DNA from: Camarhynchus parvulus
Lineage: Eukaryota > Chordata > Aves > Passeriformes > Thraupidae
Assembly (NCBI RefSeq): GCF_901933205.1
Contig: NC_044601.1
Span: 45,047,376-45,111,375, forward strand
DNA: 64,000 nucleotides
Direction of reading: 5' to 3'
The position numbers and the translations under genes are program-made. Under the pieces are notes generated by a model that searched no databases, was not told where the DNA came from, and saw only the letters and a program-made list of their open reading frames with translations. Position 1 is the first letter of the stretch; each line of letters starts with the position of its first letter. This document shows, in pieces, positions 13,897 to 25,955 of the stretch.

Positions 13897-14392
13897 AAAT
13901 CACAGGATTGTTTAGATTGGAAAAGACTTAAGGTCATTGAGTCCAACCACTAACCAAGCACCAGCGAGTCCACCATTAAACCATGTTCCAAGTGCCATGT
14001 CTGCATATCTTTAAATTTCCTGCAGGGATGGTTTCTCCACCATTTCTCTGAGCAGATCATTCCAATGCTTGGCAACCCTTTTGGTGAAAAAATATTTCTT
14101 TAATCTAAATTTCTCTTGTAACAATTCAAGTATTTTTCCTCTTGTCCTATTGCTTATCACTTTGGAGAAAAGACCGACCCTCAGCTCTTCACTCCCTTCA
14201 GACAGTTGTAGAGGGTGATAAAGTCTCCTCTGAGCCTCCTTCTCTCCTGTCTAAACAACCCCAGCACCCTCAGCTGCTTCTCATAGGAGTTGTGGTCCAG
14301 ACCCTTCATCAGTTTTGGTGTCTTTCTCTGGACATGCTCCAGCACCTCAATGTCTTTCTTGTACCTTCTCCTGACCTGGAGCCACTTCCTCA
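13897..14392 (-). mobile_element. CR1 LINE 3' fragment, ~500 bp
   Basis: The + strand shows reverse-complemented CR1: AATCACAGGATTG, GGTCATTGAGTCCAACCA, a block on CATTCCAATGCTTGGCAACC, then AAGTCTCCTCTGAGCCTCC, CAGCTGCTTCTCATAGGA and CTCTGGACATGCTCCAGCA. These are the hallmark order of an avian CR1 3' end. Open frames here are part of the element. Confidence 0.9.
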
Positions 14393-15059
14393 TTTACATT
14401 TAAAAGCTAAGGGAACTCAGTCAGTGTCACACAATCAATGTGCATTTTTTTCCTGGTTAAGTGTATATCCAGCCTAGCAGTCTTGTAATCCTTTTAAATA
14501 AGGGCACCTATGGTAAAATCGTTAACAGAAAATTACATGTGTTTTAGAATTTCCAAAATGCCTTTCTAACACATGGAAAGATTTCCTCAAGTCCAGACTA
14601 GGTCTCTACCTACACTGAATGAGAAGAAATAGAAGATTTCTGCATTCCTCTTTCCTTCCTTCCTTCCTCTGCAAGACCAAGGTGCCCTTCTACAGGACTC
14701 AATTCCTGATTGTGAGAAGCAGCATAGCCTTCAGCCAGGGAAGGTTGTCTGCGCCAGACCCCTTTTCTGATGGGTGCAATATGTTGTCTCGGGCTCACTT
14801 CCTCATTCCAGCACAGTGCAAGATGGATTTCTGGTGCCACCAAGTGAAACAGCTACCATGCCATTCTTTTAAAAATCAAATCCAAGCAGAGTAAGCAATC
14901 CCAACAACTTAAGATACAGATTTGAGATATGGATCTACCTCTCCTGGCCAAAACAAAGCTATTTGATTTTTATGAGGGTTAATGCCTAACCTCTCTGAAT
15001 TTCATTAATTTTTAATCATTTCTCTCTCACTTCCTTTCAATACTTACAGGGGGCTTATA

Positions 15060-15376
15060 AGAAAAATGGGTATAGACCTTTCAGCAGGGCTGGTTGCAAT
15101 AGGATGAAGGGTAATGGTTTTAAATTGAACTAATGGTAGATGTAGAGTAGGTATAAGGAAGAGATATTTTATGATGATGGTGGTGCAGCACTGAAACAGG
15201 TCACCTAGAGTGGTGGTAGCTGCCCCATACCTGGAACCATTCACAATCAGAAGTGACAAGGCTCTGAGCAATCTGATCTAGCTGGAGATGCCCCTGCTCA
15301 TTGTAGGGAGGCTAGAATAGATGACCTTTAAAGGTCCCTTCCAACCCAAACCATTCTGATTCTGTGATTCTATGAT
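15060..15376 (+). mobile_element. CR1 LINE 3' fragment with terminal repeats
   Basis: Sense CR1 3' end. It contains degenerate ACTGAAACAGGTCACCTAGAG and AGCAATCTGATCTAGCTGG segments, then GACCTTTAAAGGTCCCTTCC and a tail of 7-8-bp repeats ATTCTGATTCTGTGATTCTA, the terminal microsatellite of avian CR1. Confidence 0.92.
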
Positions 15377-15882
15377 TTACTAACAGAAATACAGTTGTGT
15401 TGACACATCTTTTAGAGAGGTTTGGAAAGATGATTTATTAAGAGAAGATGGTGACCATCAGCCAAGTCATGGACACTCCTGGCATACCCAGGCTCTGAAG
15501 AGAGCAGTAAACTTGGTCATCCTATTGTGTATTTCTCTGTTGCTCCTGAGATGGGATCATCACAGGTCACAAGGATGCACTGCCTGAGTGTACAAATGCC
15601 ACAGACCCAAGCTGCTGCTGTTTTGTGAGGAGGGTGTCAGTCCCCCATTTATCCTCCCTTATAGTATACCCAGCAACATACTCTTTCCTGTGGTTCTTTT
15701 GTAGCCATCTGCTGAATAACCCAGAATAACTATTTCAGGATTAATTAAGTTTGGTTCCAAAGCTTACTGAATGTTGGCAGCAATGATTTTGTCATTTCTA
15801 AGCCTATAAATGGACAGTTTTAATAAAATAAGTGTTCTATATACTTGTATTTCTAAGTGTAAATCTTTTGAGTCTACCTCAC

Positions 15883-15911
15883 TGTGTTTTGGTTAAATTA
15901 ACCAAAACACA
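15883..15911. repeat. Perfect 14-bp inverted repeat, 1-nt spacer
   Basis: The left arm TGTGTTTTGGTTAA (15883-15896) and right arm TTAACCAAAACACA (15898-15911) are exact reverse complements around a single A. Allowing a 2-bp insertion, the match extends outward into ACTG/CAGT. It could form a tight cruciform or be a small transposon end. Function unknown. Confidence 0.85.
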
Positions 15912-15919
15912 CAGTTCTT

Positions 15920-18720
15920 CACTATTCAGTCAAGCTTCACACTTTCTGTGCACACCAACTTCTTAGTGTGAACTGGCTTCACAGAACCTGGCGGGAGCTG
16001 GAGACCTGGATGACTCTTGACTTCTGCATCATCAGCTCATTTGTACCATACCATCACAGCAAGCAAATAGCGATTATAAAGTGAAATTTACCATGCATTT
16101 CCTCCATGCACTCTTCAGCAGCTCCTCCTTCAGAGTATACTAACAAAAGGTCAGCTGTCATTGAAACAAAGTGAGTAGCATCAGCCTCGCTGATTAAAGG
16201 ATCTTCTACAAAGCTTCAAAGCGTGCTGTGAATTATAAACACTAGATATTTCTATGATGGTTACATTTTCACCGAGACAGTTTAGAACAGTCTGGATTCT
16301 CTCTCCTTAAGTGTTCAAACATCTGAACACATTCTGCAGATCACACTTAATGTTTTGAGCTGAAGCACTGTCTCAGCACATCCAGTATTTCACATGTCTA
16401 ATTGCAACAGCTGTGGTTTTATTGACCCATCTTACATTGCATACAACATATTACCATCTCTTCCATGCAGTAGAATTTTAATCTAGAAGTGACCAGCATT
16501 TAGTCTTACTTGCTGCATTTGTGCCCTTGTTTCTAGAGACCATCATCTTTAGGCAAACAATTCAAACCAGTTGTCTTTGACATTTATAAACATGTTTGCT
16601 AAATAAAAAAAAAATTAATGCAAAGTTATAATTTCATTTATATTTCATCAGATTATTGCTATAAGTAGTGACTTCCATCAAAATAGCCTCAACTAATTCC
16701 CAATAAATAAATCATGAGCAGTTATATTTCTCTGCTCACCATCCCAAATGGTAACCTTCTTGTCAATATCTTCATGAGTGTTACTGACTGTAACCCCAGA
16801 AATACTGTCAACAGCAGTGACTTTCTGGTACCTCTGGATTCCCTGTCATATTCCAGCTGTGAATGTACTGCATTTTTTCTTAGCTCTAGCACTGCTTTCC
16901 ATGCCAGTCAAAAATACTGTCTCTACTAGCACTAACACCCAAAAACTACTGTCATACAGCTATGTCCAGTCTTAACATAAAAACTCTCTCAGTACCTTTC
17001 TGTATGGTAAAAACCAATATGGCTCTGTTTTTGCCAAATACTATCACTTACGGTGTGGACTTTAAATATGCATTACTTGTAGCTCAACAGTTACTATTTT
17101 AAAAGTTTAAAAATTATAGTTTTAAAAAAATTTCTTATCTAAAATCACAGCATATGGCTCAAGATTACAGTTTTATGACCGCAGTCCCATGGCAGGAATC
17201 AACAGCCACTTAATGCACTGAAAACTCATACGAGGCTGAGTCAGAATCTTAAGAACTGAAGAATGATATTCTTTCAAACCCTTCTTTCATTATGGATGTC
17301 AAGTCCTTAAGCTCAAGACTACGAGAAATCCAAGTGGTGGATGAAGGGGAAAAGCTGATGACAGTCTTCGTAGACAGAAATAATTTTTAGGTAGATGCTA
17401 GCAAACAAGCTTGTTAACTGTTACAACTGGCTTTTTTCCTTTTTTTTAAGATAAATTCTTGACATTTTAAGTTTGGTATAAGAAGTATTTACATAAAATA
17501 AAAAACTATTTATGTAACAGGAAAAGAGAACATATATCACAGCAGTGGTCCAGTAATTTACTAGTATCAGAGAACCAAAGAAAGCTTAGCCTGACAAAAT
17601 ACTTCATCCAGAAATGTGCTCCACATAAGTGTTTTTATTAATTATTTAAGCTCTATGTTGAAAAAACATTGGAACCAGAATCAGGTATTGGAACACTGAC
17701 ATATAAACATAACTAAATCTCTTTATGTCACTGCTGTCCGACTTCATAAAATAGTCTGATTCTACCTTTGATGCTTTGTCACTCTTGGCAAGAATTAGTC
17801 TTCAGCTTGTGTTTTTAAACAAGCACAGCTCATTTTTTTTGTTGTCTTCAGACTTTTAAAAAACTCTTTACTGGACTATTTCCCTCATCATAGAACACAG
17901 GAATTTATTATTATTATTTTGTTACTTCCCAATCTCCTTACCCTGAGACCCTTCACAGCAGTAATGTGAGTGTTATACAACTGAAGCCCTTGCAGTCAAT
18001 GCAGTCAATGGAGGATGTAAAGCAGTTGAGACAGCAAAGGGTCATTAACACTCTGGAGTTTACAGTTCTGGAAACCTCAAAGCCCCTGACAAGCTCCTTC
18101 CTACACCCAACATATATCTTCATACACTCTTTGGTTATCAATTCAATTCCAATTTTTCCTTGCTTGCAGATTTCCTGTGAAAAGCTACAAAGAATTTTCA
18201 CCCAATCATACTGTCTAACCAAAATATCTCTCTGTCAAGCAAGACTATAATCACTCTTTTCCTCCTGCCATCTATTTTCCAAATATCACTCCATCCCTGT
18301 TCTGGCTGATCTTATTTTGACTCACATAAACCCAAATGGATTCACCCACACCTCACTGGTTACCAGGCTGTGCTAACTACCTGGGCAAACTTCAGTCACA
18401 TTGTCTTGGTCCTGCCACTGCTATAGCATTTACAAATCTGCATCTTGATCTTCCTTCCCTGGCTCCTCGTCTACTCACACAGCTGCTTCTTGCATGTCAC
18501 AACTCTCTCATCTCAGCTACCAAAGCCAGCTTCTTCCTCCTTCCACTGTACCTGGCAACAAAGCCTCTTCTTTCATTTCCACCAGCTAAAGTGGCTCATC
18601 ACTGAAGCAGATCTGTCATATCTAGGCCCAGCCTGTCTCTAGCTTTCCTAACAAGTTCCCAAGCGTGTGGAGTAAGGCAAGCATTGTTAAGGGACTACTA
18701 CAGCCTCCTGAAGCAGAGCC
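15920..18720. other. Intergenic, no gene recognised
   Basis: AT-rich sequence with short open frames on both strands, none with recognisable domains. There is a small tandem TGCAGTCAA at about 17992. I see no repeat family with confidence. Confidence 0.6.
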
Positions 18721-18727
18721 TGGCTCT

Positions 18728-18832
18728 AGCCAATGCTGTGGGTAAAATCCGTGTATGGGCCATTCACTGGAGAGGTGCATCCGAGGATTCTTACGGGTCC
18801 CTTTCAACTCAGAATATTCTGTGATTCTGCGA
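18728..18832 (+). mobile_element. tRNA-Ile-derived SINE with CR1 tail, 5'-truncated (TguSINE1-like)
   Basis: It keeps the 3' half of a tRNA-like head (CTGTGGGTAAAATCCGTG then TATGGGCCA, the T-arm and acceptor region of tRNA-Ile) followed by GGTCCCTTTCAACTC and a GAATATTCTGTGATTCTG tail shared with CR1. It matches the fuller copy at 43323-43465 over its whole length. It sits about 100 bp upstream of the TMEM171 CpG island. Confidence 0.75.
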
Positions 18833-19199
18833 AATGGGAAACGTGGCACCAGCACCCTGAGGGGGGCTGCTCGGCTGCCTCACTTCGAAGCCGCAGCTAT
18901 TTCAGGGGCACACTTGACTTTGGCCACGTAAACCCCACTCCAGAGCTACGTGCCACAGCCGTGCCCTGCGAGTAGCACCGACACCGACACGGACACGGAC
19001 ACTGCCAGGCGATCTCCGAGCCAGACAGCGACGCCGGGCCGAGCCAGGCCGGGCCGCCGGGAGCCACAGGCAAGCCGGGCCGGGCCTCGGCCGGGCGGGG
19101 CGCCGGACACAGTGGGGGCGGTGCCGCCGCGCCCGCGCTCCCCAGGGCGGCTCGGCGGGGCCTGGCCCGGCCCTATCCTGCGCCGCCGGCCGTAGGTGC

Positions 19200-19207
19200 T
19201 TAAATAG
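19200..19207 (+). promoter_or_regulatory. TATA-like element in CpG island
   Basis: TTAAATAG inside otherwise GC-rich sequence, followed about 30 bp downstream by pyrimidine-rich TGTGTCCTTCGCTCC, a plausible initiation zone near 19230. Confidence 0.35.
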
Positions 19208-19229
19208 CGGCGCTTGCCGCGCTGCTGTG

Positions 19230-19753
19230 TCCTTCGCTCCGCTGCGAGGTGACGGCCGGGCCTGGAGCCCTTCGTCGAACGCGCTTTCTCTACCGCGGGT
19301 CCCTGCGGCTCTGCTGCCGTGGCGAGGCGGGCGGAGGGGGGGGGGCAGGCAGGCAGGCAGGCAGGCAGAGAGCGAGCGAGCGAGCGGGCGAGCGAGCAGG
19401 CGGCCCCGGGCCGGTCCGCGGGTTCGGGAGCGGCCCGGGCGGGCGGCTTGTCCTCCGGCCGCCGCCGCGAGGGGCGAGGGGCCGCCGCGGGCGGGCGGAC
19501 GAGGTCGCGCCGCGTCTTCCCGCGGCCGCCGCCGCCATTCCCGTGTTTTCACTCTTACCGGTGTGTGTGAGAATTATCCGGGGTGTAAGTGTCCTGTCTT
19601 CCCTCTGGAGTGCCCACTGCTCCCCACACTGCTTCCCCTCTGCGGCCTCAGCCATCCCTGAGGGAGGATGGAATATCTCTGAGGGGGTTCGGCAGTTTTT
19701 CTGGGGTGCAGTATTCCGGTGGCTGATGCTGGCGTGCAGCTGGGACGGCACAG
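19230..19753 (+). other. TMEM171: Candidate non-coding first exon of TMEM171
   Basis: This runs from the putative start site to a strong donor CAG|GTGAGG with the GT at 19754. An alternative donor GTAAGT starts at 19585. It would be joined to one of two strong acceptors before the first coding exon: TTCTTCTTTCAG ending 25238 or CATGTTCACAG ending 25261. No RNA evidence is available. Confidence 0.35.
19344..19405 (+). repeat. GGCA and GAGC tetranucleotide repeats in CpG island
   Basis: G-run followed by tandem GGCA units and then GAGC units. This is simple-sequence expansion within the promoter island, probably in the 5'UTR. Confidence 0.85.
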
Positions 19754-22700
19754 GTGAGGAGGTTCAGGTGCTGCTCCGTCATGGAGAGGTGATGGAGAGG
19801 TTGCCCTGCATCGGTCCTCTCTCTGACAGGATGCATGGCAGTTTTTGGGGCATGGTTCATCTTCCTGAAGGTCTTACTGTGACTAAGACTAAGTGACTTA
19901 GAATAGACTCTGCCTGATGGGCTGATGCATGAGGAGGGGTGTGCCATGGAATGCTGCTTTTCCTAAATGGAGTAGAGCTTAATCGCTTGTCGTTAAATTG
20001 TCTGGCTTAATGCCCTAGGCTAGCCTCAGGAGATGGGACAGGATGGCTTTAGGTAGCTTTTGGAGCCCTGCATCTCTCTGATGGTCTTCATGGCCTGTCC
20101 TATGGTCAAAGATGTGTAAATCTTTTTGTTTTGTGCCTTTTGCTGCTTTGAGATATATCAGCCCCCTGGGATAGACCTTCCTGTGAATTTCCAGAAACTG
20201 GTCTGTCATGTGTTAACTGTGTGAAAAACATCAGCGCTGTTGTTAAAAGTATCTTGTCTGCTTTCTGCCTGGTCTCCCTGCAGGTTCTCCACAATATAGG
20301 AGCTGCTTTGCCAAAGCTCGTGTGCCATTAGTGTCTCATGTAAAAAGCATCCCATCAACAAGCATGGGACCCTTCAGAGCTCATTTTTGAATCTAGGTGC
20401 TGTCCTAGTTGCCTACATGGCATCCAGTCAATGGGTTACCAAGCTTTGCTTTGCAAGCTCCTCACTGTTTAAACAGACTTTTGGGGTCCTCCTGTCCGAC
20501 TGTGGTGTCATTATTCTTCCTGGTGAAGTGAGTGAGGGACGTTTGTGGGCCATCTTTCACGGTAGCTGCTTTTCTCTTGTAGCCCGCAGGGACAGGAATT
20601 GGCAGCTTTGCAGAATGCAGTTCTGTCTCGCACAGTCAGAATCCCTGATTTGTGCTGATTTGTGGTAAGAAAGATCCCTGGTGCACATATCTCTGGAGAC
20701 TGGCAGGATTCATCCCACTTTCTGGAATTTCCTACTGCAGCTGCTTTCCAGTACTTCTCCAGGTGGCTCCTGCCCCACCTGCCTTGATCATAAATAACTG
20801 CACAGCATTACTCTTCCTATACTGTAAACTGAAAAAATAATTTTCTTGACCCCAGTGGGCAGAGTTCTTGTGGCATCCACTCCTAGCTTAGAAGTCTTTA
20901 TATGTGCTGTCTAAATCCTGAAATCTTTTATGCTATCTGAGTCTTATGTTCCTTGAGATAAGAGCACTGTCAGGTTAACTAATTAGTAACTATGTGCATA
21001 AGAGACCAAATTGCATGTATTTGGCATCTCAGAACTTGTTACAGCTTGTAGTTTTGTTTCTTAAAAGTAGAAAACTGAAAGTACATCCTGTTGGGCATTT
21101 CCCATTAGGTCTTCAAATAAGTGGTTAAAAACATCATGGGGAGCAAAGAGCGTTGGAATGAAGGTTGCACATTACAATATAGTTTAACCAGCTGTACTCA
21201 TGGATGAGTGTCTCTGGATGCTAGGTTAAGAGTCCAGTCCAGGTGGAAACTGGGATTTAATGAAGATGGTGTAGGTACAGAAGCAGATATGAGCAAAGAA
21301 AGAAATTCAGACATGGGTAGCCATCAGCGTTTTGATATGGAAGTTAAACTGAATGAAGTTGAGAGCATTTTTCCTTACAAGTAGCTTGACCATTAAGGAG
21401 TCACGGTTTAATTTGAAACCTGGGGAAAAGAATAAAATGTCACTGAAATAACTGCACAGTGGCAATAGCAACTTCCTAGTAGTGATTCAAAACTTGGAAG
21501 CATAGGTGCAAAAATGGAAAAATTCAAGTCCTTTAAAAGGATAGCTTATAAATTCTAATGGGATTTCTATTGTGGACTAAAACTGACAGATTATATAGTT
21601 TTTGAAATAACACAGATTAGACCTGAAACTTCTGCATGAAATTATTTGTGTGCTTTTGCAAGCCACAAGAGGGGGAATGGGACTTACTCTGGGAAGGGTA
21701 AAACAGAGGGGTAGCAGTGTTTTAATTGTTACAATGCTTTTCTTTTAATTCTCTTCCTGAATTCATAATGTCTGCAAGAAGCTATCAAATTTCATAAGAT
21801 TAAGGGCAAGTAACTTCATAGCTCTGGTGTTTGCAGTGGAAATCTTGGAAAATATGACCTTGGAAGGCTCAAGAAGAGTTGTAGGTGAAGTATTTTTTTA
21901 GTGGAGTTGTCCATAATAAGAAAGTTGTATTACAAGTGTTACACAGAAAAATAACAAGAAATCGTGAAGTTATTTGCTGTTCTATATACCTGGCATAGGC
22001 CTGATTTACAAAAAGGTAGAGCACTATATAATTTGAGCTTATAACCAGGCTTGTTTATAACTATGTTTACAATTCCCTCTTCCCATCATACTTAACAGCT
22101 TCTACACTACTGGACTGTGTTCTAATGGCTTCTGAGCTGTTACGTCCATGTCTGCTTTCAGACTCGAGTTTAATATGAAGGGAAAATTCCTTTACATAAA
22201 TATGCCTGTGGAGATATGAGATCTAGTGGCAGTATTTCAAGCACATAGACAATAAAATACTTGCCTCTTTGTTAAAATACTTTTTCTTGAAACACAGGAA
22301 ATAAATTTAATCTTGCTTTGAGTTTTCTGATAAAATTTCATGGTAGCATAAATGGAAATTAGTCCTCCGTTGGATTTTCCAGCATAAAATCCATGGCTTT
22401 CATCTTCAAAGCCACAACAGACTGTTCTGAATATTCCTTCTTTGTGGCCTGAAAGAATGAAGAAAATGTGTACATGCCTAATTTCTAATGTGTTTTAGCT
22501 TAATCCCATAACAACAAGATTGGTGGAAGAGAAGCAGGTACTGTGTTGGAGTAAGGAGGACAAGGCTCTAGATTTTTCTTTGTAATGGATATATATTTGA
22601 ATTTACTTTTTTTTGCCTTCACATTATTTTATTTTGTTTTGATTTGCTTGTATTTAAGACCATGTTTTCTTCTCTAGAGGGAACTGCGAAGAAAGGATTC

Positions 22701-25238
22701 AGGGTTCTCTGTAGAATGTTGGTGTTATAATGGTTAATGTGCCTCAGCAGAAAAGTATCTCAAGACAGTTGTGTCTGAAACCAGGCTTTGCTGGGTTTTA
22801 TTTATGTATATGTGTGTTTCAGAGGTGTTTTACTCAGCTATGTACACTTAGTAAGTCAGGAAACCTGAGCCAGCTCAGATAATTTATGAGAATGGGGCAT
22901 ATACAGTTATCAGAAAGAATTTTATTAACTTAGCAAAGACCACTAAAATTGAAGAGGTGACCATTCCAGTCTGTGTTTTTCTGCCCAGAAGTAGAGCCTT
23001 CAGACTGACTTCAGCTCATGCAGTATTGAAAGTGTGCTGGGCTAAACATCTTCAGTTTGAAATCAGTCAGGATACGTTAATTTTTTAGGGATTTTTCTTG
23101 TTTGTTTTGGTTTTATTTTCTTTTCATGACACACTGTCCAATCTTTAGTGCTCTTTGTAACTTTTTCCCCTCCCCAGAGTGAATTGGATTCTTCTACCAA
23201 GGAACCCTCAGTTAGCAGTTTTTCAAACCTATCGTAGTAGAGGGTTCTCAGTAGACTAAATTCAAAACACTGAAGAAGCACTTAGCAGTCATAGTTTACA
23301 AGTTAACTGTGCACAGTAATGGGATACATTAAGGGATGGTCCCTCAGTTCTGCTGTTGAAGATGGCCAGCTAAGAGACTTGGTTGCTTCCTGCAGTGGCT
23401 GCCTTGCTGTGTTTCCTTGCCTCTCAGATCTTGTGCTTTGCTTATTGAGCCTTTCACCTGCCAGACGTAGTCTGCTTTCTCCTGTGCTCTTGGGGGGCCT
23501 GATTTGATGTTCAGCAGTAGAATGTGTAACAATTTCATCATTCATGTATCTCCTCAGGCAGTTCTTTAACTGGATTCTACACTTAAAAGTGGCTGAGTAG
23601 TGACTCTATAGATTGCCTTGCATTGCAGGTAAATAATTGTGTGTTTGAGTCACTAGCTGGTTCTATGATTGTGTTTTGTTTTCATCCCAGTGGACACTGC
23701 AGTTACTGGGGAGTGACACAAACCTTTTTTTTGGCTGCCACATGTTCAACAGTTTGCTTCCAGAAATCACACGGTACCTTGTTTTTCTTGTGGAATAAGT
23801 GTACAAGTGGCGTATGTAAGGAGGATCCAATCTGATTTGTTGTTTTATCTGAGTTAGTAACAGGACAGTGGAAGTTGATAGAGAAAAGAATGAAGGTTAA
23901 CTAACAAACAGCAGTAACTAAGCTGATTCCCTGTTTCCATCCATGGCAAACTCCACCAGTCCCTGCATATCGGTCCTTATATATCCAAGACATAGGTGAA
24001 ATTGTCTGTCATGGGCAACTGCTGATGAGGGGAAGAGGGCAGTGTCAGAACGCTGCAGCCTAAGCATGCCTAAGTACTTCCTACACTTGGTAGGGAACAG
24101 CTTTCTTGTGGTCTATCCATGAGACTTATTTTCCATAGTCTAAACTTCTCCTGTGTTTCAGGTTGGCTTTTGATGGATGTTAGCCAAGATTTCCATGGTT
24201 GCTAGTCACCATCTGCTGGCTAGTGTCCCTCTGGCTCTGTAGGCCAGTGTGTCAAAGTAGCAGAAATTTCTTTGTAGGTAACAGCGGAGTTTGGTGGTTT
24301 TTTGTACTAGAGCTCACTGACTGGAACTCTGTCCTAACTTTCAGTCAGGCTTCCCTTGCCCCAGTAAATCCACATCCAGCTGATTGGTTATCCATGTGAC
24401 CATATGGGCTGTTATTGGCCTCAAAACTGTTTTCTGTTTTCTTCTATTTTGCTGCTGAATCTAGAGTCTTGTGGGCTCAGAAGTCTTCTGGGAGTAATCT
24501 TCATTAATTTATTTTTAAAGATCTTTTGAGCAAAGACAAAATTCTCAGAAGTAGGGGGAGTTGAAGGGAGATGTAGGAGCACTATGCTTACCAACTCTAA
24601 CTATGAAATCAATGAGATTTGAACTGGTCTTTAGAATGTGTTTTGTTTTGTTTTGTTTTGTTATTTCAGAATGGAGCCAAAAATCATCTCAGTATTTGCT
24701 TTTGCAGTAGTGTAGGACAGGAAGCTCATTTAAAGAGAGAAGCAGAAAGGTCTTTACTGCCTGTGGAAAGAGAAGCAAGATTTATATGCTTTGAGAAAGT
24801 ATGTAATAGAATATTTACTTGGTTAAAAAGTCCAGTAGTCATTGTTCATTTGCATTAACATACTGTCTCTCACAAGCTGTCACTTTCTGCAGTTCAGCAC
24901 AAAAATTTCCTGTAGCTTTCTCTTTTCACAGGGAAAGCTAAGTTGTCCTCATTCCAAATATTCAACCTTTCAAAGTAAGGTCCTATTAATCATAAGATTA
25001 TTTCTCTAAAGAAACAATTTAGCTGTGCACAGCAGTTACAGTATGTTTAAGTTGAATTGTAAAGCAAGTTCTGTCTTTCCATTGGCATTTAACAGCAAAC
25101 TTGAGTAGGCCCTGTAATCCATAGTGGAGGTACTGCAAAACAGAAAATACAGGAGCATGCACAATAAAGGCTGAGTAACAAATTTGAAAGTAAGAAATAT
25201 AATGTAGCTAATCTTGCTGGGTTGTTTTCTTCTTTCAG
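19754..25238 (+). other. TMEM171: Probable TMEM171 first intron
   Basis: About 5.5 kb without recognisable coding sequence. It holds a (TTTTG)n run near 24641-24662. It ends at the acceptor TTGTTTTCTTCTTTCAG. The assignment as intron depends on the CpG island being the TMEM171 promoter. Confidence 0.45.
24641..24662 (+). repeat. (TTTTG)n microsatellite
   Basis: Four to five tandem TTTTG units. Confidence 0.85.
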
Positions 25239-25324
25239 TTTGTTTATTTTCATGTTCACAGATCTGCTGTAGTTTGCTGCCATTTATTTCTAACAACTCA
25301 TCTGCTTGAAGAGATTCTGTTGTA

Positions 25325-25955
25325 ATGTATCCAGTGGCTGTTCCTGCGCCAGGAGGTGAAGGAAGTAATGGACAACATGGGAAACTTATTTTTTGCCTTT
25401 TTGTTTTTGGAGCTGTGTTGCTCTGTGCTGGATTCCTTCTTTCAGTCTTTATTCTCCAGTCATGTCCATCTGGAAGCTTCAGTGACTGTAATGAGGTCCT
25501 TAAGGCTGTTGGGCCAGTACTGGCTGTAACTGGACTGGTTTGTGTTGTACTGGCACGATCAAGGGCCAGGATGTATATAAGACAAAGACAATTGCAAAAT
25601 GAGCAGGTGTACAGCCTTGTTTTTTGTCGTGGGAACTGTCAGTTTGCCCAGTTTCTCATATTTGGATTCCTGTTTTTAACTAGTGGAATGTTAATTAGCA
25701 TCCTGGGCATTTGGGTTCCTGGTTGCAGCCCTGGCTGGCATACGATACAGCTCAACCACACTGGCACTTCTGACACAGACCTCCAGGGCTGTGGATTCCT
25801 GTCACTTCAAATCTTGGGACCTTTGATTGTGCTCACTGGGTTGTCTTTCTTTGTGATAGCTCATGTTAAAAAGAAGCAAAACTTATATCTCAACCAAGAA
25901 TCCTGTGAAAGTGAACAACATCCTCAGAGCCCTGAATCTTTTCAGGTTACATTAG
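25325..25955 (+). CDS. TMEM171: TMEM171 coding exon 1 (all four membrane helices)
   Basis: It encodes residues 1-210 plus one base of the next glycine codon. It ends at TTACATTAG|GTGAGT, a near-consensus donor from 25956. GP-containing helices 2 and 4 (VGPVLAVTGL and LGPLIVLTGL) are internally similar. Confidence 0.93.

Larger units (their letters stand above)
18940..19560 (+). promoter_or_regulatory. TMEM171: CpG island, probable TMEM171 promoter
   Basis: A sharply bounded GC- and CpG-dense block, with many CCGGGC/GCCGC words, lies in AT-rich surroundings 5.8 kb upstream of the first TMEM171 coding exon. Mammalian TMEM171 has, to my knowledge, a non-coding first exon, which would fit here. 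It contains a TATA-like TTAAATAG at 19200-19207 and a G/C tetranucleotide repeat. Long open frames on both strands are products of base composition. The direction is inferred from TMEM171; a bidirectional or lncRNA promoter is possible. Confidence 0.65.

Noticed and set aside
14142..14477. 111-codon + strand frame
   Set aside because: It is antisense CR1 3' sequence for most of its length.
18902..19896. Long open frames on both strands in the first CpG island (up to 216 codons)
   Set aside because: Stop codons are rare in CpG-rich DNA. The peptides are Arg/Ala/Pro/Gly-rich, overlap in five frames and match no family.
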